From Chthoniobacter flavus (lineage in GTDB: Bacteria; Verrucomicrobiota; Verrucomicrobiia; Chthoniobacterales; JACTMZ01), in the NCBI GenBank assembly GCA_945878135.1, contig CAMDUL010000017.1, forward strand, positions 1-58,145: 58,145 nt of DNA, given 5' to 3'. Under the pieces are notes generated by a model. It searched no databases, had not been told where the DNA came from, and saw nothing but the letters and a program-made list of their open reading frames with translations. Shown one piece after another: positions 7,677 to 15,615 of this stretch. The translations under genes and the position numbers were made by a program. The first letter of the stretch is position 1. Every line of letters starts with the position of its first letter.

Positions 7677-8591
7677 TCAAGCCAGTGCTTGTTGGGCGGT
7701 TTTGAAGTGGAGCTTGGCGGTGGCGCGGAGGGCGTCGGGGCCGTGCTGGTGGACGAGGGCGCGGGCGGCTTCGAGGACGGCGCCCGAGGCGCCTTTGGGG
7801 AATTTGGCGCCCCATGTTTTTTCGGCGTCGGCCAACCAATTGATGAATTTTTCGCGGGCGAGAATCGAAGCGGCAGCCACGGCGTAGTCGCTTTCCGCCT
7901 TGGTCTGCTGGCGCAGTTCGATCTTGCGCCCCTTTTCCATCAGCGCGCGTTGCAGCACGATGGGGTTGGCGAATTGGTCGCTCAAGGCCGCGGGGCAATC
8001 GGGCTTTCGCTCGCACAGGTTTTCAATGACCCGCGCATGGCCCCAAGCGAGGAGGCGGTTGAGGTTGCCGATCTTTTCGTAGAGCGGATTGTATTTCTCC
8101 GGCGAGACAACAATCACCTCGCTGACCAGTCCCGGCGTGGCGCGAATAACATCGGCAAATTTGCGGATCTGGGCGTCGGATCCGATCGATTTGCTGTCGC
8201 GGATGCCGGCTTCGAGCAAGTGGCGGGCGATGGGTTCGTTCGTGTAGGCGCCGGCGATGACGAGCGGACCGAAAAAGTCGCCCTTGCCGCTCTCGTCGAT
8301 GCCAAAATGCGGGGCGAAACGTTCGGGGTGGTGCAGTTCCTCGTAGCCGAGCCGTGCTTCGCCGAGCACCTCGGGCTCGAGGGTGAATTGGACGAAGTTT
8401 TCTGTCTCCTTGCCTTGGACCACGGCTTTGGGGCCTTTTTCGTAGACCGCGATGGTCAGTCCGGGCTTCTGCGCGAAGTAGAGGGTGTAGGGCCGCGGTT
8501 CGAACTTGAACCCTTGGTCCGTCAGGATGCCGCGCAGCTTGTCCGCCTGTTCGGCGGTCAAGGCGACAGTGTGGGAGCGAAGCGGCGGCAT
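7677..8591 (-). CDS. rnhC: Ribonuclease HIII
   Basis: RNase HIII degrades the RNA strand of RNA-DNA hybrids. The N-terminal ~80 residues form the TBP-like substrate-binding domain typical of HIII. The catalytic domain starts at GIDESGKGDFFG (Asp99, Glu100, Gly-Lys-Gly), which separates HIII from HII. Further acidic residues lie in RDSKSIGSD and in AESDYAVAAASILAREKF. The length of 304 residues is normal. The ATG at 8591 is divergent from mutY, with an 89-bp spacer. Confidence 0.95.
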   Translation of the reverse strand: MPPLRSHTVALTAEQADKLRGILTDQGFKFEPRPYTLYFAQKPGLTIAVYEKGPKAVVQGKETENFVQFTLEPEVLGEARLGYEELHHPERFAPHFGIDESGKGDFFGPLVIAGAYTNEPIARHLLEAGIRDSKSIGSDAQIRKFADVIRATPGLVSEVIVVSPEKYNPLYEKIGNLNRLLAWGHARVIENLCERKPDCPAALSDQFANPIVLQRALMEKGRKIELRQQTKAESDYAVAAASILAREKFINWLADAEKTWGAKFPKGASGAVLEAARALVHQHGPDALRATAKLHFKTAQQALA

Positions 8592-8680
8592 CGGGTGATC
8601 CGAAGGGTGTAATCGTTGGATCTAACATCGTCGAGAAGGTTGGGCTTCGTCTGCACGGCCCGCTTTGGTCTGATGTCCGC

Positions 8681-9676
8681 GTGAACGGCAAAGAGTTCCG
8701 CCAACGCCTGTGCGCCTGGTTCCGGCGGCACGGACGCGACCTGCCGTGGCGGCGGACGCGGGATCCTTACGCGATCGTGGTCAGCGAAATGATGCTGCAG
8801 CAGACGACGGTCGCGGCGGTCGTTCCCTATTTCGAGAGATGGATGAAGCGGTTTCCCTCGGTGCATGAACTTGCCGCCGCCGATGAGTCCGAAGTGTTGG
8901 CCCTGTGGCAGGGGCTCGGCTACTACCGCCGCGCGCGGAATTTGCACGCGGCCGCGACGAAAGTCGGGGGGGGATTGGACGGGGTGTTTCCGAGGGATTA
9001 CGATGGACTGCGTGATTTGCCCGGGGTCGGGGACTACACGGCACAAGCGGTGCGTGCTTTTGCTTTCGACGAGTCGGTTCCGGTGCTCGATGCCAATGTG
9101 ATCCGGGTGGTGGCTCGGTTGTTCGACATCCGAACGCCGGTTGATACGGCGAAGGGTTTGGCCAAAGTGCGTGGCAAGCTGGAGGAACTGCTGCCGGCCA
9201 AAGGCGGACATGAATTTGCCTCCGCCCTGATGGAACTCGGGGCGCTGGTTTGCCGCGCGGGGCGGCCGGATTGTTTGCTCTGTCCGGTCAAGGAGTTCTG
9301 CGCGGCGAAGCATCCCGAGAAACTGCCGGTCAAAGCGCCGAAGGCGCCGATCAAGGAACGGACCGAGCGGGCGGCGTGGATCTCGGATGGCGAGACCGTC
9401 CTTCTCCAGCAGTCCACCGCCCGGCGCTGGGTCGGATTGTGGCGTTTGCCGCCGTTGGATGGCGAACCGCTGGCCGGTCCGGCGGCGGAGCTGACCTACA
9501 GTATCGTGCGGGAACGGGTAACCTTGCGGATCCACCGCACGGCCAAGCGGGCCCTGATGGCGTCCGCGGAACCACGCAGGGCGTTTTCTCTTAGGGAGCT
9601 GGAAAGCATAGCCATTCCGTCCCCGCACCGCCGGGCGATTGCCAAAGTTTTAAAAGACAGATTTGACCACGGATAA
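8681..9676 (+). CDS. mutY: A/G-specific adenine glycosylase
   Basis: MutY removes adenine mispaired with 8-oxoguanine. Catalytic Glu36 (SEMMLQQT) and Asp137 (PVLDANV) of the HhH-GPD domain are present, with the hairpin LPGVGDYTA at 113-121. The [4Fe-4S] cluster ligands are Cys191, Cys198, Cys201 and Cys207, in exact C-x6-C-x2-C-x5-C spacing. A NUDIX-like 8-oxoG-recognition domain follows from about 225 (WISDGETVLLQQS...WVGLWRLPP). It starts with GTG at 8681. The final codons and stop fall within an inverted-repeat element that begins at 9667. Confidence 0.95.
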   Translation: MNGKEFRQRLCAWFRRHGRDLPWRRTRDPYAIVVSEMMLQQTTVAAVVPYFERWMKRFPSVHELAAADESEVLALWQGLGYYRRARNLHAAATKVGGGLDGVFPRDYDGLRDLPGVGDYTAQAVRAFAFDESVPVLDANVIRVVARLFDIRTPVDTAKGLAKVRGKLEELLPAKGGHEFASALMELGALVCRAGRPDCLLCPVKEFCAAKHPEKLPVKAPKAPIKERTERAAWISDGETVLLQQSTARRWVGLWRLPPLDGEPLAGPAAELTYSIVRERVTLRIHRTAKRALMASAEPRRAFSLRELESIAIPSPHRRAIAKVLKDRFDHG

Positions 9677-9751
9677 CACAGATGACACTGATTTACGGAG
9701 GACGTTCGGGACACCGTTTCTGATCATCCGTGCTATCCGTGCCATCCGTGG
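9667..9751. repeat. Imperfect inverted repeat (type B)
   Basis: The left arm at 9667-9692 begins ccacggataacacagatgac. The right arm at 9723-9751 ends ccgtgccatccgtgg and is its imperfect complement. Each arm is built from repeats of the word cacggat. The element overlaps the mutY stop codon and ends 13 bp before trpB. A half copy starts right after the trpB stop. Confidence 0.65.
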
Positions 9752-9764
9752 TTAAAATTCCCTC

Positions 9765-10975
9765 ATGAGCGCCACCATCACCAGCCAACCCGACGCCACC
9801 GGCCACTTCGGTCCGTATGGCGGAATCTTCGTGCCCGAGACGCTGATGACGGCGCTCGAGGAATTGACACACGCTTACGAGGCAGCGCGGAAGGATCCGG
9901 AATTCCGGCGGGAATTGAACCAGCTTCTGGCCGAGTTTGTCGGACGTCCGACGCCGCTTTATCTGGCCGAACGCCTCACCGCGCAGCTGGGTGGAGCGAA
10001 AATTTATCTCAAGCGCGAGGACTTGGTCCATACCGGCGCGCACAAGATCAACAACGCGATGGGTCAGATCATTCTCGCCCGCCGCATGGGGAAGAAGCGC
10101 GTCATTGCCGAAACGGCGCCGGTCAGCACGGCGTGGCCACGGCAACGGCGGCTGCGCGCTTCGGCATGGAATGCGTGGTCTACATGGGCGAGGTGGACAT
10201 GAAGCGCCAGGCGCTCAATGTCACCCGCATGAAATTCCTCGGCGCCAAAGTCGTGCCGGTCACGGCTGGCCAAGCCACACTCAAGGAAGCGGTCAACGAA
10301 GCGATGCGCGATTGGGTGACCAATGTGCGTTCGACCCACTACATTCTCGGCACGGCTTACGGCGCGCATCCGTATCCCATGATGGTGCGCAACTTCCACC
10401 GCGTGATCGGCGAGGAGTCGCGCCGCCAGATTCTCGAACGCGAGGAGCGCCTGCCCGATTTGCTCGTGGCATGTGTCGGCGGCGGGAGCAATGCGATTGG
10501 ACTTTTCTATCCGTTCCTCGAGGACAAAAACGTCCGCATGGTCGGCGTCGAAGCCGGCGGCGAGGGGATCAAGCCCGGACGCCATGCCGCGCGCTTCCAA
10601 GGAGGCAAGCTCGGCGTGCTGCAAGGGTGCAAAACATTCCTGCTGGCCAATAACGATGGACAGATCGAATTGACCCATTCGGTCTCCGCCGGCCTCGACT
10701 ACGCCGCGGTCGGACCCGAGCACAGTTTCCTGCGCGACGCGGGTCGCGTGGAATACGATTTCGCCACCGACGACGAAGCGCTCGAAGCTTTCAAGACATT
10801 GTCGAAAGTGGAAGGCATCATTCCCGCGCTGGAAAGCGCCCATGGCGTGGCCCACGCAATCAAAGTCGCCCCGAAAATGTCCAGGGATCAGATCATCCTC
10901 GTGAACCTCTCCGGCCGCGGGGACAAAGACGTCCAGCAGGCGGCGGAGTTTGTTTTCGGGAGAGTGGGAATTTAG
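9765..10975 (+). pseudogene. trpB: Tryptophan synthase beta chain, frameshifted
   Basis: TrpB converts indole and serine to tryptophan using PLP. The first part (9765 to about 10115) encodes [12 protein letters not shown], the PLP lysine motif [10 protein letters not shown] and KKRVIAET. The frame then shifts: the expected [15 protein letters not shown] continues only in the next frame, entered at about 10117. The remainder ([20 protein letters not shown] ... GGGSNAIG ... [11 protein letters not shown]) runs intact to a stop at 10975. Restoring one G at 10115-10116 (acggcgcc to acgggcgcc) rebuilds a full beta chain of about 403 residues. Either this is a real disrupting deletion or a base-calling error in a GGG run. 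No trpA is adjacent. Confidence 0.93.
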
Positions 10976-10998
10976 CCACGGATAGCGGAGGATAAATG
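10976..10998. repeat. Half copy of type B repeat
   Basis: The stretch begins ccacggatagcggaggat directly after the trpB stop codon and resembles the left arm of the element upstream of trpB. No clear second arm was found. Confidence 0.4.
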
Positions 10999-11058
10999 GC
11001 CAGGATCCGATAAGGCCCGCTGACACGGGACTTGTCAAAATGTATTCGGATGCTGTTG

Positions 11059-11080
11059 TTCGCCGGTGTCAGCCGGCGAA
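11059..11080. other. Perfect hairpin in trpB-polB spacer
   Basis: An 8-bp stem (ttcgccgg / ccggcgaa) encloses a 6-nt loop. It is followed on the plus strand by aaaac rather than a T-run, so it is not a classical intrinsic terminator. It could slow RNA decay or be another hairpin repeat. Confidence 0.4.
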
Positions 11081-11108
11081 AAACATCCTCTGATACCTTC
11101 TTTTATCT

Positions 11109-13298
11109 GTGGCTAAAACGTCTTCGCTCTCCTCCGTCGAACACGATCCCGTTCTTTTCGGTGCGGATGCGAGCGAGGGCATCATCGCTGTCGAGTTTGT
11201 CGCGCCTGACCGCATCCATATTTACCGGCGGGCGGGGAACAAGACGGTCTCCGAGGAAGTGGCGCACAAGCCTTTCGCTTGGGCCACGGAGCCGTTGCCG
11301 GGCGATGCGCGGGAGTTGGCGGGCAAGAACGCGTTCCGGTTTACTGTTGCTTTCGATGGCGCGGCGGAGTTTTCCAAAGCAAAAGCCACTTACAAAAGGG
11401 AGCTCTTCGCGCTGAATGACCTTGCGCATCAATATTTGCTGCAGAGCGGGCGAACGCTGTTCAAAGGGATGGCCTTCGAAGACCTGCGGCGGATGCAGGT
11501 CGATATTGAAACTTTCACCCCAGCGCACGGCGCCATGTCCGACGCGGGCAAAGATCCGCTTTTGGCCATCGCGCTGAGCGATAGTTCGGGGTGGGAGGAC
11601 ATCCTGGTTGTCGAGGATCCCGGCGACGAGGCGCAGGAAAGGGCTGTCTTGGAAAAATTCGTCACGCTGGTGCGCGAGCGTGATCCGGATGTGATCGAGG
11701 GGCACAACATTTTCAAATTCGACCTGGCCTATCTCGAAACGCGGGCGCGGAAGCTGAAGATGAAACTCGAGCTTGGGCGTGACGGCAGCGCATTGCGCTC
11801 GCATCCCTCGCGTTTGCAAATCGCCGAGCGGCTCATCCAATACCGCAAGTTCGAGATTCATGGACGGCACATCGTCGACACGCTGTTTCTCGTCCAATTC
11901 CACGATGTCGGGACGCGGGAATTGGAGAGCTTCGGACTCAAAGCGGCAGCGCGGCATTTCGGCGTAGCCGAAGATGACCGGGTGGAGTTGGGCGCGCGCG
12001 AAATCACCGAAGCGCACGCGAAGAAGCGGAAGACTTTCGTTCAATACGCCCTGCAAGACGTGCGCGAGACGCGGGGGTTGTCCGCCGCCTTGAGTCCGGC
12101 GTGGTTCACCCAGACGACAATTTTTCCCTACAACTACCAGGATGTGGTCATCCGCGGGAATGCGACGAAGATCAATAGTCTGTTTCTGCGGGAATACTTG
12201 CGTCAGGGTCAGTCGGTTCCGTGTTTGTCCGAGGTGCAGAGGTTCGAGGGCGGATACACGGATATCTTTTTCACCGGGGTGGCGCGCGACGTGTGGCATT
12301 GCGACATCGCATCCTTGTATCCGTCGGTCATGCTGGCTTTTGGGATTTTCCCGGATTCCGATACGCTCGGCGTTTTCGGCGACATGCTCGCGCGGTTGCG
12401 GAAGTTCCGGCTGGACGCGAAGGCGGCCATGCGTTCGGCCGAGGGGGCGCAGAAGGCGCACCTCGATGCGCTGCAGGGGACTTTCAAAATTCTGATCAAT
12501 AGCTTTTATGGGTATCTCGGATTCGCGCAGGGGAACTTCGCCGATTTCGAGGCGGCGGCCGCGGTCACGGCGAAAGGACGCGAGTTGTTGCGGGGGATGG
12601 TGGATTGGCTGCGTCAGCGCGGGGCAGATGTCATCGAAATCGACACGGATGGCATCTACTTCACGCCGCCGAAGGATGCGACTTGGGATGGGCTTTATCG
12701 CGAACTGGCGGCGACTTTGCCCGCGGGAATCGAGGTGGAATTCGATGCGCGGTATGCCGCGATGTTCAGCTACAAGGCGAAGAATTACGCGCTGCTTTCG
12801 GCGGACGGAAAATTATCGATCAAGGGCGCGGCTTTGAAATCGCGCGGATTGGAAAAATTCCAGCGCGTCTTTATCGAGCGCGCGGTGCGGGCATTGCTCG
12901 AGGGCGAGCCGGAGGTGATCCCGTCCATGCACGCGGAGTTCGCCAAGGCGCTAAGGGAAAGGAGGTGGGAACCGGAGATGTTTGCCAAGACCGAGGCGCT
13001 GCAGGACTCGCTCGAGGCTTACCAAAAGAAGATTGCCGCTTCATCGCGCAACCGCTCGGCGGCTTTCGAGATTGCCCTGCGCAGCGGACGCAAGATGCAG
13101 GCCGGCGATCGCGTGTCTTATTACATCACGGGGACGAAAAAGACGGTAAAGGCTTATGAGAGCGCGAAGCTGGTTGATGATTGGGACCCAAAGAACCGCG
13201 ATGAGAACACCCCTTACTATCTGGCCAAGCTCGACGAGTTGGCGGGCAAGTTCGAGGCGTTCGTCCCTGCCAGCGCGGGCGGGGACCGGTTGTTGTAG
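11109..13298 (+). CDS. Family B DNA polymerase with 3'-5' exonuclease
   Basis: The 729-residue protein has all core family B motifs. Exo I is VDIETF (Asp132, Glu134), Exo II is GHNIFKFD (Asn200-Asp205), and Exo III is YALQD (Tyr313, Asp317). Polymerase motif A is CDIASLYPS (Asp399), motif B is KILINSFYG (460-467), and motif C is IDTDGIYF (Asp512, Asp514). Motif C has DTDG where most members have DTDS. All catalytic acids are present, so both activities are expected. It is shorter than E. coli Pol II (about 780). The start is GTG at 11109. Its cellular role, whether repair, bypass or element-borne replication, is not shown by the neighbours. Confidence 0.9.
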   Translation: MAKTSSLSSVEHDPVLFGADASEGIIAVEFVAPDRIHIYRRAGNKTVSEEVAHKPFAWATEPLPGDARELAGKNAFRFTVAFDGAAEFSKAKATYKRELFALNDLAHQYLLQSGRTLFKGMAFEDLRRMQVDIETFTPAHGAMSDAGKDPLLAIALSDSSGWEDILVVEDPGDEAQERAVLEKFVTLVRERDPDVIEGHNIFKFDLAYLETRARKLKMKLELGRDGSALRSHPSRLQIAERLIQYRKFEIHGRHIVDTLFLVQFHDVGTRELESFGLKAAARHFGVAEDDRVELGAREITEAHAKKRKTFVQYALQDVRETRGLSAALSPAWFTQTTIFPYNYQDVVIRGNATKINSLFLREYLRQGQSVPCLSEVQRFEGGYTDIFFTGVARDVWHCDIASLYPSVMLAFGIFPDSDTLGVFGDMLARLRKFRLDAKAAMRSAEGAQKAHLDALQGTFKILINSFYGYLGFAQGNFADFEAAAAVTAKGRELLRGMVDWLRQRGADVIEIDTDGIYFTPPKDATWDGLYRELAATLPAGIEVEFDARYAAMFSYKAKNYALLSADGKLSIKGAALKSRGLEKFQRVFIERAVRALLEGEPEVIPSMHAEFAKALRERRWEPEMFAKTEALQDSLEAYQKKIAASSRNRSAAFEIALRSGRKMQAGDRVSYYITGTKKTVKAYESAKLVDDWDPKNRDENTPYYLAKLDELAGKFEAFVPASAGGDRLL

Positions 13299-13355
13299 CG
13301 GGGATCGGGAAACCGCAGGGGACGCAGAGGACGCGGAGGGGAAATGTCTTTTCTT

Positions 13356-13434
13356 GGAGGGCGAGCGTCCTCGCGAGCCGCGGAGCTGATTGGAGCAACG
13401 CGTGTGCAGCGGCGGCCGAGGACGGCCGCCCTCC
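13356..13434. repeat. Inverted pair of hairpin arms (type F)
   Basis: The left arm, 13356-13380 (ggagggcgagcgtcctcg...), and the right arm, 13410-13434, are inverted relatives with 20 of 25 matching positions. The right arm contains a perfect 8-bp hairpin, ggcggccg-agga-cggccgcc, at 13411-13430. The left arm has a weaker internal hairpin. The element lies between the convergent polymerase and toxin genes and could end transcription from either side. Confidence 0.6.
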
Positions 13435-13441
13435 GTGAATG

Positions 13442-13792
13442 CTAACGTCCGCGCAGGATGCGCTGGATTTCGTCGTGGTTACCCATGGCAAAAAAGTTCA
13501 GCTCGCAACGCGCGGCATCTGCGGTGAAGAGGAGGCGCGTGTGTAGTCCGCAACGGCACTCGAATATCCCGGGGCCGAGCTTGCGCAGTCCGCTTCCGCG
13601 GTGACGATGCGGTTCGCCCCATGCGGCGAGCACGGAGCTCAAAGCTTCGCCGACCGCGGCGCGTTCCGACGGCGTGAGATCGCGCAGGTCTTTGACCAAG
13701 CGATCAGTGAGCCTGATCTGCCAAGAGCTGCTCGATGTCGCCTTCGAAGCGGTGGAGGCGTCCGGCCTTGCGGTCTTTTTCGATCTCGTCAT
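13442..13792 (-). CDS. RelE-like toxin of second toxin-antitoxin pair (start uncertain)
   Basis: The conserved part reads WQIRLTDRLVKDLRDLTPSERAAV ... RHRGSGLRKLGPGIFECRCG-LHTRLLFTADA ... NHDEIQRILRG. This is a RelE-superfamily toxin layout with two helices followed by antiparallel strands. The start is a puzzle. Family similarity begins about nine codons before the antitoxin stop, yet no ATG, GTG or TTG lies just before it. The ATG at 13792 would overlap the antitoxin gene by 89 nt. A TTG at 13699, four bases past the antitoxin stop, would drop the first strand. The paired antitoxin and overlap support the toxin role. Confidence 0.72.
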   Translation of the reverse strand: MTRSKKTARPDASTASKATSSSSWQIRLTDRLVKDLRDLTPSERAAVGEALSSVLAAWGEPHRHRGSGLRKLGPGIFECRCGLHTRLLFTADAARCELNFFAMGNHDEIQRILRGR

Positions 13793-13991
13793 GAGCTTTG
13801 GCCGCGGTCCGACGCAAATCCTCCGCGGTCGCCCCGTATTCGCGGAGCGCGTAGTCAGCCGATTCCACAACCACCGGGCGCAGGGCTACTACATGGTCTC
13901 CGTAGAGGATTCCCACATCCTCTCCCTCCACGGCGGCTTTGAGCCATGAGGTCAGATTGGCGCGGGCTTTGGTCGGGCTGAGCGTGGTCAT
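13704..13991 (-). CDS. Phd/YefM-like antitoxin of second pair
   Basis: The 95-residue protein begins MTTLSPTKARANLTSWLKAA and continues GEDVGILYGDHVVALRPV, the Phd/YefM N-terminal fold (short strand, two helices, then a repeat strand). A longer charged C-terminal helix (EDLRRTAAKAHDEIEKDRKAG...) would wrap the toxin. The start ATG at 13991 has no room for a ribosome-binding site downstream of the predicted promoter, which suggests a leaderless message. It is the first gene of the pair. Confidence 0.82.
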   Translation of the reverse strand: MTTLSPTKARANLTSWLKAAVEGEDVGILYGDHVVALRPVVVESADYALREYGATAEDLRRTAAKAHDEIEKDRKAGRLHRFEGDIEQLLADQAH

Positions 13992-13997
13992 GGGACG

Positions 13998-14026
13998 CAA
14001 ATACGACGATTTAGCGTCGTTGTCAA
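13998..14026 (-). promoter_or_regulatory. Sigma-70-type promoter with operator palindrome in spacer
   Basis: Read on the minus strand there is a perfect -35 box TTGACA (14026-14021), a 17-bp spacer, and a -10 box TATTTG (14003-13998). The palindrome ACGACG-N6-CGTCGT at 14003-14020 fills the spacer, where a repressor would block polymerase. The -10 box ends 6 nt before the antitoxin ATG, so the predicted transcript starts at or next to the start codon. Confidence 0.65.
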
Positions 14027-14034
14027 GACGCATA

Positions 14035-14059
14035 CGGCGACCGAGGACGTCCGCCTTCC
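14035..14059. repeat. Single arm of type F hairpin repeat
   Basis: The reverse complement of this stretch (ggaaggcggacgtcctcgg...) matches the type F right arm at 13410-13434 in 22 of 25 positions. No inverted partner is nearby, so it is a solitary arm. Confidence 0.5.
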
Positions 14060-14062
14060 AAG

Positions 14063-14386
14063 TCAAGGAACCTCGATCGCTTCGCACTTTTCCCGCCATC
14101 CGTCGAAGCGCCACTTGTTTGGAAAATCGCGGCACTGCTGGGGTTTGACCGGTTGGATGGTGCAGGTGTTGATGCCTTCCAGGAAGATGCATGAGCCGTC
14201 CGGGTTGGATTTCAGCATGAGACCCGACCGGCTGGGGCGGAGCTCGGTGTGGCGGGCGATGAATTGGTCCGCGCTCAGGCCGAGAAAGTCCGCGATGGCG
14301 GCGATCTCGTCTTCGTCGATGCGGACGAAACCCGGCCAGCGGCAGCAGTTGCCGCAGCGTTGGCAAAGGTAGCGCTCAGCGGTCAT
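14063..14386 (-). CDS. YkgJ-family cysteine-cluster protein
   Basis: The 107-residue cytoplasmic protein has the YkgJ/zinc- or iron-chelating pattern. CQRCGNCCRW lies at residues 8-17, a C in GSCIFLEG at about 65, then CTIQPVKPQQCRDFP with Cys residues near 74 and 85. The CxxCxxCC plus C..C arrangement is assumed to bind a metal or Fe-S cluster; biochemical function is unknown. The ATG at 14386 lies 34 nt after the DUF805 gene on the same strand, so the two may be co-transcribed. Confidence 0.85.
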   Translation of the reverse strand: MTAERYLCQRCGNCCRWPGFVRIDEDEIAAIADFLGLSADQFIARHTELRPSRSGLMLKSNPDGSCIFLEGINTCTIQPVKPQQCRDFPNKWRFDGWREKCEAIEVP

Positions 14387-14420
14387 CCGGGCGGATTGGG
14401 CACGGCGCCGATCCGCCGGC

Positions 14421-14783
14421 TCATGTGCCCTTGGGATTCGGTCCGTATTGGTTGTCGCCGGGCTGGCTGTCCATGACGAAGAAGATGATCAGGACGATGA
14501 GACCGATGAGCGGGATGAAGCCGATGAGCATCCACCAGCCGGTGCGTCCGGTGTCGTGGAGGCGGCGGACGGCGAGGGCGAGGCCGGGAAGAAAGACGGC
14601 CAGGCCGTAGAGCATGCTGACCGGTCCGTATCCGCCCTGGCCGGCGAGGCCGAGGACGTTGTCGATAATGTTGGCCAGGATGGCCGCGATGACGTTGAAA
14701 ACGACAAACATCCAGTAGGCTTTGCGGCGGCTGCGGCCGGTGAAGGTGACATAGTTTTTCCAGGCGTCGAGATACCAGTTCAT
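14421..14783 (-). CDS. DUF805 inner-membrane protein
   Basis: The 120-residue protein begins MNWYLDAWKNYVTFTGRSRR and has the DUF805 signature: FxGRxxRxxYW near the N-terminus, LPGLALAVRRLHDTGRTGWW in the middle, and three to four hydrophobic segments. The C-terminus ends in a soluble GDNQYGPNPKG tail, also typical. Function is unknown; related E. coli proteins are YhaH and YhaI. The frame is open upstream, but the ATG at 14783 is the conserved start. Confidence 0.88.
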   Translation of the reverse strand: MNWYLDAWKNYVTFTGRSRRKAYWMFVVFNVIAAILANIIDNVLGLAGQGGYGPVSMLYGLAVFLPGLALAVRRLHDTGRTGWWMLIGFIPLIGLIVLIIFFVMDSQPGDNQYGPNPKGT

Positions 14784-14899
14784 GAGGGTGACCTTTCTTG
14801 TTCGGGGTGGTTGTGGTTGGGAACGACGATTCGGGTGTAGGCCCGCGACGGGCAGGTGGGAAGGAGAAAAAGGCGACGGCGGCCGCCGCGGCGGCGATG

Positions 14900-15493
14900 C
14901 TACCGGAAATGGCGGTCGAGCCACTCGCGGGCGAGGGTGAATTCGGTCTGCTCGAGGCGGTGGCCGGTGTTGCGCCATTCGAGGGTCATGTTGGCGCCGG
15001 CGTGCTCGAGACGGACGGCGAGGCGCTGGGTGCTGTCCTGCGGGATCATGTTGTCGTCGCGGCCGGCGAGGAGGAGGACCGGTGTTTGGTCGAGTTGCGG
15101 CGGTTGCGGCGGCTCGAGGGGCAGCATGGCGCGGAAGAGGATGGCACCGGAGAGAGCGTGCGGGCGGAGAAGGAGCATCGCGGCGGCGATGTTGGCGCCG
15201 TTGGAGTAGCCGACGGCGATGATTTTCCCGAGGTTTTGCCGGGCGGACTGGTCTGCAACGAAGTCGGCCAGTTCGTGGGTGCGGCGGATGATGTCGTCCT
15301 CGTCGAAGACTCCGGGGGCGAGCCGGCGGAAGAAACGGGGTTGGCCGTTTTCGAGGACTTGTCCGCGCGGGCTGAGCAGGGCGGCACCGGGGCGGAGGAG
15401 GTGTCCGAGCGGAATCAGATCATTCTCGTCGCCTCCGGTGCCGTGGAGGAGGAGCAGCGCGGGGGAGGTGCCGGGGTGGAAGCGGGAGAGCAT
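14900..15493 (-). CDS. Alpha/beta-hydrolase, phospholipase/carboxylesterase family
   Basis: The 197-residue esterase has the oxyanion region LLLHGTGGDENDL at 14-26, nucleophile Ser97 in GYSNGA, acid Asp146 in AGRDDNMIP, and His178 in NTGHRL. The order and spacing match the YpfH/acyl-protein thioesterase-like carboxylesterases. No signal peptide is seen, so it is probably cytoplasmic. The substrate is unknown. It is downstream of dxs but separated by a 122-bp inverted-repeat spacer, so it may have its own transcript. Confidence 0.86.
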   Translation of the reverse strand: MLSRFHPGTSPALLLLHGTGGDENDLIPLGHLLRPGAALLSPRGQVLENGQPRFFRRLAPGVFDEDDIIRRTHELADFVADQSARQNLGKIIAVGYSNGANIAAAMLLLRPHALSGAILFRAMLPLEPPQPPQLDQTPVLLLAGRDDNMIPQDSTQRLAVRLEHAGANMTLEWRNTGHRLEQTEFTLAREWLDRHFR

Positions 15494-15500
15494 GAAGAAG

Positions 15501-15606
15501 TGTTCAGTTTTCGGTGTTCAGTGTTTGGTGAAATCGGTGGGGAACGGACGTCGCCGGGAACGGCGACGCCACAGGACTGAAAACTGAACCACTGAACACC
15601 GAAAAC
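15501..15606. repeat. Inverted repeat with nested tip hairpin (type A, copy 1)
   Basis: Perfect 17-bp arms lie at 15507-15523 (gttttcggtgttcagtg) and 15590-15606. Between them is a perfect 8-bp hairpin, cgtcgccg-ggaa-cggcgacg, at 15549-15568. The word ttcagttttc recurs inside. Similar elements lie at 23411-23506 and 38946-39028. Confidence 0.7.
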
Positions 15607-15615
15607 TCCGCCGCC

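Noticed and set aside
9765-10202. Programmed frameshift considered for trpB
   Set aside because: No slippery heptamer or downstream stimulatory element is evident, and TrpB is not known to use recoding.
11059-11080. Hairpin considered as a trpB terminator
   Set aside because: There is no T-run on the trpB strand; listed only as a hairpin.
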